From Pseudoalteromonas luteoviolacea (lineage in GTDB: Bacteria; Pseudomonadota; Gammaproteobacteria; Enterobacterales; Alteromonadaceae): a stretch of 64,000 bases of DNA. Location: positions 475,258 through 539,257 of the forward strand of contig NZ_JAGJEH010000004.1 in NCBI RefSeq assembly GCF_018100925.1. Reading direction: 5' to 3'. The notes under the pieces were generated by a model. The model did no database searches. It saw only the letters and a program-made list of their open reading frames with translations, and was not told the origin of the DNA. Of this stretch, positions 52,181-61,700 are shown piece by piece. Positions within the stretch are counted from its first letter, which is position 1. Each line of letters starts with the position of its first letter. The position numbers were made by a program, and so were the translations under genes.

Positions 52181-54364
52181 TTACTTAGCAGCCAAAGCAG
52201 CTCGTGCTTTATGAAGCTTGGTATAGCTTTCAATTAGCTTAAGATGTTTGTCCAACCCTTTCAGTTGAGTATTGGTTTCTGTTAAGCCATAGAATTTAAC
52301 ATCACCATTAATCGAGCCAATCACATTGTCCATGATTTCTTGACCAAACATACGTGACAAGTTATGGATATAATCTTCAATCTCAAGCTCTTCATCAAGG
52401 GCTATTTCTAAAACAGTCTGCATCGCTTGATAGAACAAACCACGCTCAACTGTGTTGTCATTGTATTGAAGGAAAGACTCAACCAAATCCATTGTTTCTT
52501 CTAAATCACCCAGTGCCAAATAAATTAGCAGCTTGAGTTCAAGGATGGTTAACTGACCCCATACCGTGTTTTCATCAAACTCGATACCTATTAACGTAAT
52601 GATATCGGTATAATTATCCAGCTGGCTTTCTTCTAGACGATTGACTAAATCAGCTAGCTGCTCATCTGAAAGCCTGTGCAGATTAAGTATGTCTTCTCTA
52701 TACTGCAGCGCTTTATTGGTATTATCCCAAATCAAATCTTCCGCAGGGTATACTTCTGAATACCCTGGCACCAGAATACGACAGGCAATGCCTAAGTCGG
52801 TAAATTCTGCGACATACGCTTCCTTACCTTGCTCTTTTAAAATCGCAAATAATTTGTCGCACTCTTCTTCGTTAGTCCCGGAAAAATCCCACTCAACAAA
52901 GTCATAATCTTTCTTCGCGCTGAAGAAGCGCCATGAGATCACACCCGTTGAATCGATAAAGTGTTCAACAAAATTCTCCGGCTCAGATACCGCCATGCTG
53001 TTAAATGTCGGGCGAGGTACATCGTTTAACCCTTCAAAACTGCGGCCTTGCAGTAGCTCAGTTAAACTGCGTTCAAGCGCAACTTCTAAGCTTGGGTGTG
53101 CACCGAACGAAGCGAATACACCACCAGTTTTCGGATTCATCAAGGTGACACACATTACAGGAAACTGACCACCTAAAGATGCATCTTTAATAACGACAGG
53201 AAAGCCCTGCTCTTCTAGCGCTTTGATACCATCAACAACACCAGGGTATTTGGCAAGTACATCTTCTGGCACATCAGGTAAAACAATTTCTTGTTCAATG
53301 ATCTGCTTTTTAACTGCACGTTCGAAAATCTCAGATAAACACTGTACTTTGGCTTCAGCTAGGTTGTTGCCAGCACTCATGCCATTACTTAAGAATAAGT
53401 TTTCAATCAAATTAGACGGGAAATAAACCGTTTCACCGTCTGAGTGGCGAGTATATGGAATAGAGCAAATCCCGCGCTCGACATTACCCGAGTTTGTGTC
53501 AATTAGGTTTGAGCCCTTTAACTCACCATCTGCATCATAAATTTCGCGCGTATATTGATCTAAGATTTCACTTGGAAGCGCATCATTTGGACCCGGCTTA
53601 AACCATTTTTCATTAGGGTAATGAACAAAGTCACTGTTTGCGATTTCTTCGCCAAAAAATTGATCGTTGTAAAAGAAGTTACAGTTTAAGCGCTCGATAA
53701 ACTCACCCAATGCAGAGCAAAGTGCGCTTTCTTTTGTCGCCCCTTTACCATTGGTAAAGCACATTTGAGATGCCGCATCTCGGATATGCAATGACCAAAC
53801 ATTTGGTACAATGTTACGCCATGAAGCAACTTCAATTTTCATACCTAAATCGGCTAAAATCCCTGTCATATTAGCAATCGTTTGCTCTAAAGGCAGGTCT
53901 TTACCTAGGATAAAGGTGTTTGCTTCTTGCTCGGGCTTAACCATTAACATTGCTTGCGCATCATCATCTAAACTTTCAACGTCTTCAATTTGAAAGTCAG
54001 GGCCAGTTTGAATAACTTTTTTCACAGTACAGCGGTCTATTGATCGCAAAATGCCCTTTCTGTCTTTTTCAGAAATGCTTTCAGGTAGCTCAACTTGAAT
54101 TTTAAAAATTTGATTGTATCGGTTTTCAGGATCAACAATATTATTTTGAGAAACACGAATGCCGTCTGTCGGAATGTCTCGCGAAACACAGTAAACCTTT
54201 ACGAAGTAGGCCGCACAAAGTGCTGATGAAGCTAAGAAATAATCAAACGGACTAGGTGCCGAGCCATCACCTTTATATCGAATAGGCTGATCAGCAATAA
54301 CACTAAAATCATCAAACTTGGCTTCAAGTCTAAGATTGTCGAGAAAATTAACTTTAATTTCCAT
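52181..54364 (-). CDS. ycaO: OsmC-YcaO fusion protein
   Basis: The 727-residue protein has an OsmC-like N-terminal domain (about 1-140; PIRYKGDGSAPSPFDYFLASSALCAAYFV) and a YcaO domain (about 150-570; FTNGKGATKESALCSALGEFIERLNC with ATP-binding acidic residues, and ERGICSIPYTRHSDGE). A C-terminal TPR-like region follows. It corresponds to E. coli YcaO, which is implicated in RimO-dependent modification of ribosomal protein S12, extended by an OsmC domain. Other YcaO proteins install azolines in peptides, but this one is the housekeeping type. A small precursor-like gene lies 650 bases away. Confidence 0.9.
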   Translation of the reverse strand: MEIKVNFLDNLRLEAKFDDFSVIADQPIRYKGDGSAPSPFDYFLASSALCAAYFVKVYCVSRDIPTDGIRVSQNNIVDPENRYNQIFKIQVELPESISEKDRKGILRSIDRCTVKKVIQTGPDFQIEDVESLDDDAQAMLMVKPEQEANTFILGKDLPLEQTIANMTGILADLGMKIEVASWRNIVPNVWSLHIRDAASQMCFTNGKGATKESALCSALGEFIERLNCNFFYNDQFFGEEIANSDFVHYPNEKWFKPGPNDALPSEILDQYTREIYDADGELKGSNLIDTNSGNVERGICSIPYTRHSDGETVYFPSNLIENLFLSNGMSAGNNLAEAKVQCLSEIFERAVKKQIIEQEIVLPDVPEDVLAKYPGVVDGIKALEEQGFPVVIKDASLGGQFPVMCVTLMNPKTGGVFASFGAHPSLEVALERSLTELLQGRSFEGLNDVPRPTFNSMAVSEPENFVEHFIDSTGVISWRFFSAKKDYDFVEWDFSGTNEEECDKLFAILKEQGKEAYVAEFTDLGIACRILVPGYSEVYPAEDLIWDNTNKALQYREDILNLHRLSDEQLADLVNRLEESQLDNYTDIITLIGIEFDENTVWGQLTILELKLLIYLALGDLEETMDLVESFLQYNDNTVERGLFYQAMQTVLEIALDEELEIEDYIHNLSRMFGQEIMDNVIGSINGDVKFYGLTETNTQLKGLDKHLKLIESYTKLHKARAALAAK

Positions 54365-54660
54365 TGAACTCTTCCACAGTTTTGTGCGACTACCATAGAA
54401 CTAAGGTGACTTCCTCAGTAACTCGGTAGCAAAAATTATCTTAACTGTGTAATTATCTTCTTTTTCACGCCAATAGTCTTGGGTTAATTGCAGATAAGGA
54501 AAAATAAATGATGTTTTGGCAGGTTTCTGTGACTGAAATGGGTGAAATTCCTCCTCAGCTATTGTTATTTCTTTTCTTACTCAGCAACTCTTACATTCAC
54601 ATTGGTAACATTGAGTGCAGCTTGCAGCACATAAAGCCACAAAACGTGTGGCCGTGTACA

Positions 54661-54879
54661 TTACAAACCTTGTAACACCATGTCTTTAATCTTGTGCGCT
54701 TTTTCAAAATGATCTAACCGGTGAGTTTGAATCCACCAAGTTGCGGCTTCCATCAGTAACTCTGGATCACTATTTTTATTGGCAAAAAAAGCGTAAAAGG
54801 AAACGCCAACATTGCTCCCCTTTTTCTCTATTTTTTGGTCGCAGACTTGTACAATTTTCTCTCTCAGGCTTTCTCTCAT
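54661..54879 (-). CDS. DUF6500-like small protein
   Basis: The 72-residue product starts MRESLREKIVQVCDQKIEKKG and contains VSFYAFFANKNSDPELLMEAATWW. It looks like the small DUF6500 proteins I recall from marine bacteria. The ATG at 54879 is preferred over a longer frame because the upstream extension would be hydrophobic and uncharacteristic. Function unknown. Confidence 0.65.
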   Translation of the reverse strand: MRESLREKIVQVCDQKIEKKGSNVGVSFYAFFANKNSDPELLMEAATWWIQTHRLDHFEKAHKIKDMVLQGL

Positions 54880-55017
54880 TATTATCCATTTATACCTTAC
54901 ATCTGATATAGGGATAAAATTATACGCGAATATAATAAATATTAAATAAAAATAGTATTTATGGGACTTGCAAACAACCAAAGCCATTTACAACTCCCAC
55001 ACTTTTATATTACTGGG

Positions 55018-55248
55018 TTAGCATATTGTTGTTTCACAACAGCCCGTTCCATTAAAGGTAACATAGTTGGAGTTACACGTATCATTTAAGGTTTTAGAAT
55101 AGCAATGCTGCGTACATGCACCTAAGTTATTGCTATTGCAATAATTTGAAAACCGGCCACCACCAATTGCAGGAGTTGCATGCTTTGGAATATTTTGGTT
55201 ATTCGCACTTAGAGATTTAAAACTTTTCTTTTTTAAATTTAACTTCAT
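55018..55248 (-). CDS. Cys/Thr-rich precursor peptide with double-glycine leader (lanthipeptide-like)
   Basis: The 76-residue peptide has a basic leader (MKLNLKKKSFKSLSANNQ) ending in TPAIGGG at residue 31. The 45-residue core has seven cysteines, seven threonines and four serines and very few charges. The leader resembles class I lanthipeptide-type precursors (LKKK...LS...TP.IGGG), so Ser/Thr dehydration and thioether rings are possible; disulfides are an alternative. No LanB, LanC, LanM, radical SAM or peptidase-transporter gene is in the window, so processing must occur in trans if at all. AAGGA precedes the start. Confidence 0.7.
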   Translation of the reverse strand: MKLNLKKKSFKSLSANNQNIPKHATPAIGGGRFSNYCNSNNLGACTQHCYSKTLNDTCNSNYVTFNGTGCCETTIC

Positions 55249-55532
55249 TTCATTAATCCTTATGGTTTAAGTTCGATAAAAACAATACATTAAATCTTAA
55301 CGATTTCAACCTTCCCTTGTTAAACCTAAAAAACAATAATAAAAATTAAAATCAAGCACTTAGAAAAAACAACACTTTAACAACAAAAAAGCAACCTTTT
55401 CCAATGTGAAAATTTTTAACAAATTCAAAACTCTATAATAAATTCAAATAAATAGCCAAAATCCATAATAAATCAGACATTAATTAAAATAAAAATGCAC
55501 TATTCACTTTCCGCCATTCAACAATACACCCC

Positions 55533-55733
55533 TTATTTCTTTTCCCTCAGAACAGAAACCTGATCATAGCCGATACCCCAATTGTCAGTTTCTACTTCAT
55601 CAATCACAACGAAAGTCGTACTGGGTACTTTGTTCAATACAGATACCATTAACTGTGTTGCACCACTTATTAACGCCTGTTTTTGCTCTTTCGTGACACC
55701 CTCTTTTGTCACTTTAATATTGATATACGGCAC
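55533..55733 (-). CDS. 4-oxalocrotonate tautomerase family protein
   Basis: The 66-residue protein begins MPYINIKVTKEGVTKEQK, so Pro becomes the catalytic N-terminus after Met removal. The second half TTFVVIDEVETDNWGIG carries the usual tautomerase strand and loop. It forms a three-gene operon with an NTF2-like and a glutathione S-transferase gene. Substrate unknown. Confidence 0.9.
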   Translation of the reverse strand: MPYINIKVTKEGVTKEQKQALISGATQLMVSVLNKVPSTTFVVIDEVETDNWGIGYDQVSVLREKK

Positions 55734-55751
55734 TTTGTTCTCCTTTAATAT

Positions 55752-56117
55752 TTAGATATCAGCATACATTTTATTGACAATGCGCCACTGCCCCAGCTCT
55801 TTCAATAAACCTAAAAAATCCACATATTCACGCCCAAGTAGAGGGCAATAGAGTTTAACCAAAGCCTGCTCACCAACAATATCGAGCGAAATGACTTTGT
55901 AGTTGTACTGCTCTCCTTGCTCAAAAGGCACGGGCCGCCTACTGACCAAAGCTAGCCATTCTTCTCTTGTTCGCCTTATCTCTGGCGCTTTAAGCACTGC
56001 ACACTCACAAAAAATATCACGTAATTTTTCTACATCTGCGTAGTACAACCCATCGCAATAGCGCTTTATCACGTCATTTACCTTGTCAATCTCTGCAAAG
56101 TTATCTTTATTATTCAT
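55752..56117 (-). CDS. NTF2/SnoaL-like protein
   Basis: The 121-residue protein is a cytoplasmic NTF2-fold: VNDVIKRYCDGLYYADVEKLRDIF, CAVLKAPEIRRTREEWLALV and the terminal strand GQWRIVNKMYADI (all typical). Putative lumazine-binding and SnoaL relatives are isomerases or have no known activity. It lies between tautomerase and GST genes, 18 and 16 bases apart, so an aromatic or thiol-conjugate pathway is suggested. Confidence 0.8.
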   Translation of the reverse strand: MNNKDNFAEIDKVNDVIKRYCDGLYYADVEKLRDIFCECAVLKAPEIRRTREEWLALVSRRPVPFEQGEQYNYKVISLDIVGEQALVKLYCPLLGREYVDFLGLLKELGQWRIVNKMYADI

Positions 56118-56133
56118 TGAAGCCGCCCTTGAG

Positions 56134-56745
56134 TTAGTTGGACTGTTCGGCGCTAACAGCTGCTTTAAATGAGTCTCGCTCTCTCACTTTATCCAACATC
56201 TGTTGTACATTATCTGGAATTTGAATATCGACAAAAAAATGCGCTCCCCAGCTCGCATACACGGTTAAAAATATGTCTGCTACGCTAGGTTGCTGGCCAC
56301 CTAGAAATGGACCGAGATGCGCCCGAGATTCAAGCCTCACCCCAACAGATTGCCACACCAGACTGATCTGCTCAGCTGCTTTCTTCAAAAAATGTTCCCG
56401 CTCGCTCACACTTTCAATATTGTGCGTAGCAAAAAACAATCGGCCATAGGCTGGGTGCATAGTGGCATTGGCCAACATCAGATCCTCTATGGTTTGTTGC
56501 TGTTCTTTGGGATCTGATGACCAAAAACTGCTCGGATGTGATTGAATAAGATGAAGCATAATCGCTGCCCCTTCTGTCAATACCTTGTCATGTGTCACTA
56601 ACGCAGGCACATTACCAAGCGGGTTTATCGCTGTAAAATTCTCTGTCTTTAACTTATTGATCAATGTGAACTTTTGCTTAAGTTCTCGTAAAACGACCTG
56701 CACAGCTAGCGAACAAGCACCGGGCATAAAATATAGGGTATACAT
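56134..56745 (-). CDS. glutathione S-transferase
   Basis: The 203-residue protein starts MYTLYFMPGACSLAVQVVLRELKQ, the bacterial beta-class GST N-terminus with the CSL cysteine, and NPLGNVPALVTHD and DKVLTEGAAIMLHLI complete the thioredoxin domain with glutathione-binding residues. A helical C-terminal domain follows. It should conjugate glutathione to electrophiles. It is transcribed with the tautomerase and NTF2-like genes and diverges from a LysR regulator. Confidence 0.93.
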   Translation of the reverse strand: MYTLYFMPGACSLAVQVVLRELKQKFTLINKLKTENFTAINPLGNVPALVTHDKVLTEGAAIMLHLIQSHPSSFWSSDPKEQQQTIEDLMLANATMHPAYGRLFFATHNIESVSEREHFLKKAAEQISLVWQSVGVRLESRAHLGPFLGGQQPSVADIFLTVYASWGAHFFVDIQIPDNVQQMLDKVRERDSFKAAVSAEQSN

Positions 56746-56783
56746 ACGCTTTTCTTCCTCTACGTTTGTCTATAGTCCTGAAA

Positions 56784-56798
56784 TTGAAACCACTTCAA
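56784..56798. promoter_or_regulatory. inverted repeat in gst-lysR divergent promoter
   Basis: TTGAA-ACCAC-TTCAA has 5-bp perfect arms and is set in a longer, imperfect GAAATTGAA/TTCAAATTTC repeat. It may be a LysR-type site. Confidence 0.4.
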
Positions 56799-56897
56799 AT
56801 TTCTTAAAGCCAGTGTAGAAAAACTCAACTGTCTTATATATAGTCACAATACGAACCATATGTTTCCCACAAGGAAACAGTGTAGAGGAGTTTAAAA

Positions 56898-57794
56898 GTG
56901 GATAAATTACGTGCATTAGAAATATTCGTTGACCTTGCAGAGTATGAAAGCTTTACCCGCGTGGCAGAATTAAGAAATACGACCAAATCCATGGTAAGTA
57001 AGGAGATGTCAAAGCTCGAACAACACTTGGGTGTACGCTTATTGCACCGCACGACACGTAATCTCACTTTGACTCATGCAGGGAAAGCCTACCTAACTAG
57101 CGCAAAAGATATTCTGGCAAAACTTGCTCAAGCAGACTCTCGCATTCAATCACACACAAATGTGGTAAAAGGAAAGCTCAAGGTGAATGTACCAATGGCA
57201 CTTGGTCTCACTTTATTGGCCGAGTTTTTCAACAACTTTATGCGCCAACATCCATACATTGAGTTAGATATTCATTTAAGTGATGAAGATATTGACCTTG
57301 TTGAGCACGGCTTCGATCTTGGGTTTCGTGCAACAAGCAAGTTACTTGATTCAAATTATGTAGGCAGGCCACTCACTCAATTTAGCTATAAAATCTGTGC
57401 ATCCTCCGAGTATATCGATAACCATTCAGACATTGTTGAAGCCGCAGATCTACAAGAGCACAATTGTTTTGAATATACTTACTTTAAAAACAAACACATT
57501 TGGCCTATCGAAAACGGCATAGCTATCAGTGGCTCATTAAAAGTAAATAGCACACCATTTATGCTAGAAGCCATTAAAGCAGGTCATGGTATTGGTTTTT
57601 TACCTGACTTTGTATGTGATAAAGCACTTGCAAATGGGGATGTGGTTGAGCTCCTAAGGCACTGTAAAAAGCCACACTTGACTCTGTACGCGCTGTATCC
57701 AGCAAGACATTTTGTGCCTGACACAGTGCTCACCTGTATCACGTTGCTAGAGCAGCATTTTGCCAGTTTAACAGCCCACCACATTACATCATGA
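56898..57794 (+). CDS. LysR-family transcriptional regulator
   Basis: The 298-residue protein has an N-terminal winged helix-turn-helix (VDLAEYESFTRVAELRNTTKSMVSKEMSKLEQHLG split) and a substrate-binding-like effector domain, including HGFDLGFRATSKL and AGHGIGFLPDFV. It starts with GTG after GAGGAG. It diverges from gst and probably controls the gst-NTF2-tautomerase operon. Its 3' end overlaps the convergent AraC gene by 11 bases. Confidence 0.9.
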   Translation: MDKLRALEIFVDLAEYESFTRVAELRNTTKSMVSKEMSKLEQHLGVRLLHRTTRNLTLTHAGKAYLTSAKDILAKLAQADSRIQSHTNVVKGKLKVNVPMALGLTLLAEFFNNFMRQHPYIELDIHLSDEDIDLVEHGFDLGFRATSKLLDSNYVGRPLTQFSYKICASSEYIDNHSDIVEAADLQEHNCFEYTYFKNKHIWPIENGIAISGSLKVNSTPFMLEAIKAGHGIGFLPDFVCDKALANGDVVELLRHCKKPHLTLYALYPARHFVPDTVLTCITLLEQHFASLTAHHITS

Positions 57795-58683
57795 CAGGCA
57801 CTTGAAAGGAAAAAGTAACACCACCAGTTACCGTCATTTCTATATCGCGTACAATTTCGACAAAATAACCATTTGGATCTAACTGATATCCAGCAGACTC
57901 AATGGTTTTGAAAAGTTGCTCTAGTGCAACACTGTAGCCTGCGTCGGATACAATATATACATCGCAACAAAAATAATGGCCTTCGGGCAAGGAAATTGTG
58001 TGTTCAGATGCGCAAACTTGCCAATCCCCTATGCTTGTTTTGATATCTTGCCAGCTATTTTCTAGCTGGTTGACGGGCGTCACCCCCATGATTCGTGTTG
58101 ATCTCTCACCAAGTGTTTCAAAAATTGTGTCCCATTCGGTGCTAATGTTTGGTAGTAATTTCATACCTCTTTGCGGATACCAGACCAACTCGCAGGGTAA
58201 ATTTTCAGCGAGTTTATTTTCTAAAGAACCGCATTCATCAGGATGTGCAAGCTTTGCAAGTATTTCGGCCGTCTGCCTCGGCGTACCTGTCACGCCCATG
58301 GCGCGGATCTGTTTTGCTGTTAAACCCAGAGCATTTTTTAAAGCCTTACCCAAAGACTGAGATGACGCAAATCCACACTCGTGAGCTATATCGATAATTT
58401 TATAGTCCTGTTCCGAGAAAATATAATGGACAGCATATTGCAAGCGTACTCGACTCAGGTATTGCCCAGGCGTTTCTTTAAATAACTCAGAGAATTGGCG
58501 ATGGAAATGAAAAGGAGATATCGCACTTTGCGTGGCTATTTGTTCCCAACATAAACCAGACGCAAGGTCTTCATGCATTAATTTGAGTGCAGTCACGAAA
58601 CGCGTTTGTAGATTCTTTGGTAAGGATTCCAATAAAGCGTATTCTGGTACCAAAATAAATGGTGTCGGTTTGTTTTCTGACAT
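57784..58683 (-). CDS. AraC family regulator with GyrI-like domain
   Basis: The 299-residue protein has an N-terminal AraC DNA-binding domain (CWEQIATQSAISPFHFHRQFSELF and IDIAHECGFASSQSLGKALKNALG) and a C-terminal GyrI/BacR-like ligand-binding domain (from about 140; WDTIFETLGERSTRIMGVTP). Such SoxS/Rob-BmrR type regulators sense drugs. A 13-bp inverted repeat sits just upstream, overlapping the position of a ribosome binding site. The RND operon beginning at 63879 is downstream-facing and may be its target. ATG 58683 is used; GTG 58710 is an alternative inside the repeat. Confidence 0.86.
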   Translation of the reverse strand: MSENKPTPFILVPEYALLESLPKNLQTRFVTALKLMHEDLASGLCWEQIATQSAISPFHFHRQFSELFKETPGQYLSRVRLQYAVHYIFSEQDYKIIDIAHECGFASSQSLGKALKNALGLTAKQIRAMGVTGTPRQTAEILAKLAHPDECGSLENKLAENLPCELVWYPQRGMKLLPNISTEWDTIFETLGERSTRIMGVTPVNQLENSWQDIKTSIGDWQVCASEHTISLPEGHYFCCDVYIVSDAGYSVALEQLFKTIESAGYQLDPNGYFVEIVRDIEMTVTGGVTFSFQVPVMM

Positions 58684-58685
58684 AA

Positions 58686-58721
58686 GCGCGATAGTTGTAA
58701 CGAAAGCCACAACTATCGCGC
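58686..58721. promoter_or_regulatory. 13-bp perfect inverted repeat upstream of the AraC-GyrI gene
   Basis: GCGCGATAGTTGT (58686-58698) and ACAACTATCGCGC (58709-58721) are perfectly complementary with a 10-base loop. The repeat ends two bases before the ATG, covering any ribosome binding site; it may be an operator or an RNA hairpin. Confidence 0.75.
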
Positions 58722-58764
58722 GCTATTTCAAAAAATGCAAATAACAGCCTGTAAGCAATTGTAG

Positions 58765-61700
58765 TTAAGCGGTTTGCTCTGCCAACAACACATCTCGACT
58801 TTTAGGCTGCTTGCGACAAAAAAGTCCAAGTAATACAGGAATTAATATCAGTGTCACAGACGTTGCAAACAACTCTCCAAAAACCAGAGCAACCGCCGCA
58901 GGTTTTAAATACTGTGCCTGTTCTGCTTGCTCAAAGAGTAGTGGTAACAAACCACATACGGTAGTTATTGTGGTTAAAAATATCGCCCTAAATCGGCTTG
59001 CTCCAGCTTGACGTAAAGCGTCATCCAGTGACATGCCACCACGGTATAAGTGATTAAAACGCGTGATCAAGACCAAAGAGTCATTCACCACGATCCCTGT
59101 CATCGCCATCATACCAAACATCGACAATAAGCTGATCGGCAAGTTCATTATGTAGTGGCCAAATATGGCCCCAGCAAATCCAAAGGGAATAACCGCCATA
59201 ATAATCAATGGCTGCCAGTACGACTTAAGCGGGATTGCCAACAAGATATAAATCAAGATTATCGTCATTAACATCGCAGACTTGAATCCTTTGGACACTG
59301 CGGTTATTTCTTCAAACTCGCCACCAGCTTTAATTTTTACACTTGGAAATACGTGCTCTAAACGGCTAATTTCGCTTTGCAGCTTAGCCATCACCTCCTC
59401 AGGAGATTGAATATGCCGATCTTGTTTCCAATAAATGTTTACAACTTGCGCTCTGTCCCTTCTATGTAATACATCTGGCACCTGCTCGAAACTAAATGTT
59501 GCAACATCTTCTAATCGAACACTATCGCCATTGCTCAAAGTTAGTAAACTGGCTTTGAGTTGTGCCAAATTTTGCCGCTCATGTCTTGCATACCTAACCA
59601 ACACTTTGGTTTCTTGTCCTTGATCCAATATCCGGTGTACCTCTCTTTGCCCAAATGCTTCTCCGGCAAACTTTGCAACTTGATGCTGAGTCAAACCAAG
59701 CTGTTGACCGTAATCATTCAGCACAATTCGTACTTGCAGCTGACCACCTTTTGCGTCGTCATAAATATCAGATACTCCTGCTTGTGACACCAGCACGTCA
59801 GAAAGCATAGAACTTACTTGCTTTGCGATTGCTTTTTCGGGGGCCGTAATAGAAATAAAAGTACCGCCTGCAGGGGCTTCTGCTGCGGAAAATTGCACAG
59901 AGTAAGCGCCTTCAATAATGCCAGTTTGTTTGCGCCAAGTATCCGTAAGAAGATAACTGGGTAGTGTACTCAAAGACTCACTGGTAAGCTCAGCAGTCAC
60001 TTCAATATCGCCATAACCATCTGACCATCCGAGTAAATTTACGATAGGCTTAGACGTCAGTTGAAACTCGGATTGCAATTTATTCGCAACTTGATTGGCC
60101 GAACTTTCCAATTGTTCCAATGCTTTTTCCTGCAATTGTAACGGCGCACCATCTTGCAAAGACACTTTAGCCGTAATGTATCGCCCAGGGATTTCAGGAA
60201 ACACCGAGCTACGGATGGTCCCTGTTGACCACATGCCGTATGCAAGGGTAATAAACGCTGTAAAAAATAAGATGCTAGCTGCTTTATAACGAATTGAAAC
60301 ACCCAATATTGGTAAGTAGAGCCGCGATTTCACAGTTGCAAGCCAAGTTTGAGCGCCTTCCTGTATTCGGCTGATAAATGAGTTTGATTGCTCATTGTAT
60401 GCGGAAGCGCCTAAATGAGAAGGTAAAATGAACTTACTTTCAATCAATGAAAACAGCAGTGCTATTATCACCACCACGGAAAAACCTGCTAATAACTTAG
60501 CAAGATCGTTATCGATCCAAAGCATCGGAGAAAAAGCAGCAATCGTAGTAAGGGCGCCAAATATTGTAGCGACAGATACCGACTGCACACCTTTAAACGC
60601 AGCTACTTGTCCATTTTTACAGGTGCCACGCTTGTCGTATATAGCCTCACCAACCACCACAGCATCGTCAACCAGTATACCGAGCACCAGAATAAAGCCA
60701 AATAAGGTGATATCGTTAATACTGTGGTCGGTCAGTTGTAACGCTCCCAAAGTACCAAAAAGCGCAACTGGAATACCGGCAGATACCCAAAACGCTAATT
60801 TTAAATCTAAGAAGATCCCCAGCAATACAATTACAATGAGTAAACCTTGCCACGCATTGTTACCTAATCTAAAAAGCTGCTCTTCAATATAAGGGGCCAT
60901 ATCCGCCATAGTATTGAGATGGACATCTTCGGGCAGCTGACGGCGCAATTGTGCTAACGTGTCGTTCACCGCTGCACTCACATGTAACAGATTGTCCGAT
61001 TGACTCGTACTCACTAATAACGCAATGGCATTTTGTCCATTATTGCGCACAATTGAACCTGTTTGTTGATAATCACGATAGACGTGTGCAATATCCGCAA
61101 CGCGTATTGTTCCAGTCGCCTTTACGACAACAGGCACGTTTTTAAGCGCTGTAACACTATCTGCAAAGCCATCGCCCCGCAGCAGCAAACGGCCACTCTC
61201 ACTTTCTAATTCACCGCTTCTTGTTTCCAATGAGAATTGCTCTATTGCCGACGCCACATCCTCTAAAGTAATACCTAGCTGCGCAATCTTAATTGGATTA
61301 GGCTCAATCACTAGCTGGGGACTGCGGCTTCCCCAATTGTCGACACGAGAAATATCCACATGCTTTTTTAGCGCAACTTCAACTTGCCTCGCAATTGGTT
61401 GCAAACTGCTATTTTCTCTTTGCGCTGACACGATCACAAATGCAGCCAAATTAGTAAATTCATCTTTGGCAACAATGGGTTTTTCAGCAAGTTCGGGAAA
61501 ACTCACAATGGCATTCACACGATTTCGGATATCATTCAAAAGCGTATCAATATCTGTATCAGTGGTCTTTCTAACGGTCACTGTCGAAAGCCCTGCACTT
61601 GACTGGCTGACAACTTGCTTGATGCCTGCAACTCCGCTTATTGACTCTTCAACTCGCTGCGTAATACCCTCATCAATTTGCGCAGCTGTACCACCGGGAT

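Noticed and set aside
52181..54364. Reading the YcaO protein as an azoline-forming RiPP enzyme
   Set aside because: Domain order and length match the housekeeping YcaO linked to S12 modification, with no E1-like partner or dehydrogenase nearby.
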